Positions 62,742 to 64,000 of a DNA stretch of 64,000 bases are shown in pieces. The notes below the pieces were generated by a model. That model did not search any database and was not told the origin of the DNA. It saw only the letters and a program-made list of their open reading frames with translations. Origin of the DNA: Pseudomonas koreensis (GTDB lineage Bacteria; Pseudomonadota; Gammaproteobacteria; Pseudomonadales; Pseudomonadaceae); contig NZ_JAAQYM010000002.1 of NCBI RefSeq assembly GCF_012986595.1, positions 558,001-622,000 of the forward strand, given 5' to 3'. The first letter of the stretch is position 1. Each line of letters opens with the position of its first letter. Position numbers and translations under genes: made by a program.

Positions 62742-63842
62742 ATGCTGCGACGCCAGGCTCTGACTTTAGGTAGTTTGCTGCTGGGAGCAGTGACACTGGG
62801 CGGCTGGACGCTGTTCAAGCGCAAGGATCAGAGCCCGTTGTTGCTCTCGGCGCGCGATGACACCGACGGCAAGCACTACGCCGTCGGTTATCGGCTGGAC
62901 GGCACCCGGGTATTCGCCACCGAGGTCGGCCAGCGCTGTCACGACATCATTAACCACCCGACGCTGCCGATCGCACTGTTCGTCGCCCGTCGCCCGGGCA
63001 CCGAGAGCTATCTGATCGACCTGCGCGACGGGACGTTGCTGCAAACCGTGACGGCGCAGCCGAACCGGCATTTCTACGGCCACGCCGTGGTGCACAAGGA
63101 CGGCGAATACCTGTACGCCACCGAGAACGACACCACCGACCCGGGTCGCGGCCTGCTCGGCGTGTACAAGTTCGAAGGCGAGCGGCTGGTGCACAGCGGC
63201 GAGATTTCCACCCATGGCCTCGGCCCGCATCAGGTGTCGTGGATGCCCGATGGCGAAACCCTGGTGGTGGCCAACGGCGGGATTCGGACCGAGGCGGAAA
63301 GCCGCGTCGACATGAACCTCAACGCCATGGAACCGAGCCTGGTGCTGATGCAGCGCGACGGCACCCTGCTGAGCAAGGAAACCCTGGCCCAGCAGATGAA
63401 CAGCGTGCGCCACCTGGGCATTGCCAGCGACGGCACCATCGTTGCCGGTCAGCAGTTCATGGGCGCCTCGCATGAGCGCTCGGAGCTGCTGGCGATCAAG
63501 CGTCCGGGACAGCCGTTCGTGGCGTTCCCGGTGCCGGATCATCAGTTGCAGTCGATGGGGCACTACACCGCGAGCGTCGCCTTGCACAGCGAACTGCGGC
63601 TGGTGGCGCTGACCGCGCCGCGCGGTAACCGGTTCTTCATCTGGGACCTGGACAGCGGCGAAGTGCGTCTCGACGCGCCGCTGCCCGATTGTGCCGGTGT
63701 CGGTGCCGTGCAGGATGGCTTTGTCGTGACCTCGGGCCAGGGCCGTTGCCGTTACTACGATTGCCGCCAGGATGAACTGCTGGCCAAACCGCTGGAGCTG
63801 CCGGCGGGGCTCTGGGATAACCATCTGCACTTGATGGCCTGA
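62742..63842 (+). CDS. DUF1513 beta-propeller protein
   Basis: The 366-residue protein is taken to start at ATG 62742 (MLRRQALTLGSLLLG), with GAGGG upstream; ATG 62727 is an alternative. The twin arginine before a hydrophobic stretch suggests Tat export. The mature part reads as a repeated beta-propeller (SARDDTDGKHYAVGYRLDG, VSWMPDGETLVVANGG, IWDLDSGEVRLD), as in DUF1513 proteins beside imelysins. It is likely periplasmic and a partner of the dihaem and imelysin proteins. Function unknown. Confidence 0.87.
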   Translation: MLRRQALTLGSLLLGAVTLGGWTLFKRKDQSPLLLSARDDTDGKHYAVGYRLDGTRVFATEVGQRCHDIINHPTLPIALFVARRPGTESYLIDLRDGTLLQTVTAQPNRHFYGHAVVHKDGEYLYATENDTTDPGRGLLGVYKFEGERLVHSGEISTHGLGPHQVSWMPDGETLVVANGGIRTEAESRVDMNLNAMEPSLVLMQRDGTLLSKETLAQQMNSVRHLGIASDGTIVAGQQFMGASHERSELLAIKRPGQPFVAFPVPDHQLQSMGHYTASVALHSELRLVALTAPRGNRFFIWDLDSGEVRLDAPLPDCAGVGAVQDGFVVTSGQGRCRYYDCRQDELLAKPLELPAGLWDNHLHLMA

Positions 63843-63869
63843 ACCAACACTTGAAGCTGATACTGAAAC

Positions 63870-63975
63870 TTGTGGCGAGGGAGCTTGCTCCCGCTGGACT
63901 GCGCAGCAGGCCCTGCTTTTGATAAAAGAGCGGGGCCGCTTCGCGACCCAGCGGGAGCAAGCTCCCTCGCCACAG
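63870..63975. repeat. REP doublet, family C
   Basis: TTGTGGCGAGGGAGCTTGCTC and its inverse flank a spacer with AGCGGGGCCGCTTCGCGACC. It lies after the DUF1513 gene at the end of the window. Confidence 0.87.
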
Positions 63976-64000
63976 GGGAAGTGTCATCTCAACGGTAGTA

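Overview
The window is chromosomal DNA of a Pseudomonas, most likely of the P. fluorescens group. It is GC-rich with strongly biased codon use. It carries MvaT, PobA/PobR, BifA and imelysin lipoproteins, and it is peppered with REP doublets of the fluorescent-pseudomonad type. From memory, several stretches follow the gene order of P. aeruginosa PAO1: purU-mvaT-sbcB; pykA, enoyl-CoA hydratase, ferredoxin reductase, diguanylate cyclase, fumarase; argP-ACT protein-lysE-sodB-bifA; and imelysin-dihaem protein-imelysin-DUF1513. Between these core blocks lie accessory blocks. No tRNA, rRNA, CRISPR array, insertion sequence or prophage was seen.

Layout. 0-6 kb: the start of a HerA-like ATPase gene, an amino-acid chemoreceptor with a good FliA promoter, and a three-gene operon (glycosyltransferase, polysaccharide deacetylase, flippase-like membrane protein) whose first gene carries an apparent 1-bp frameshift. 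6-9.3 kb: purU, mvaT, sbcB. 9.5-16.2 kb: a six-gene translationally coupled membrane operon (RDD, SpoIIM, DUF4129, DUF4350, MoxR ATPase, DUF58). 16.2-17.5 kb: a low-GC patch with two small genes. 17.6-25.3 kb: PilZ protein, lipoprotein, pyruvate kinase, enoyl-CoA hydratase, ferredoxin reductase, diguanylate cyclase and class I fumarase. 25.7-30.5 kb: a DctB/DctD-type two-component system beside a sigma-54-controlled alpha-ketoglutarate-type permease. 30.9-31.3 kb: a secreted protein made almost entirely of 12-residue repeats. 31.5-34.1 kb: small metabolic and regulatory genes. 34.3-42.8 kb: a probable guanidino-compound catabolic operon (ThDP decarboxylase, aldehyde dehydrogenase, ABC importer) with a divergent LysR gene. 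42.9-50 kb: oxidoreductase, MBL-fold protein with LysR, and pobR-pobA with a DHA2 exporter. 50-53 kb: a Cache periplasmic protein, a coiled-coil membrane protein and an epimerase. 53-58.4 kb: argP, ACT protein, lysine/arginine exporter, sodB, bifA. 58.5-63.8 kb: an iron-type periplasmic cluster of two imelysins, a dihaem oxidoreductase and a DUF1513 protein.

Themes. Cyclic-di-GMP control recurs: a PilZ receptor, a diguanylate cyclase in the sadC position, and the phosphodiesterase bifA. Transport coupled to sensing also recurs: MifSR/DctBD-type regulation of a permease, ABC uptake with catabolism, and ArgP next to an amino-acid exporter. Some twenty REP doublets of four sequence families sit in the gaps between genes, and none lies inside a gene. 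The most unusual items are the tandem-repeat secreted protein, the sigma-54 promoter with two helically phased palindromes, the six-gene MoxR membrane operon, and the guanidino operon with its hairpin-rich internal gap.
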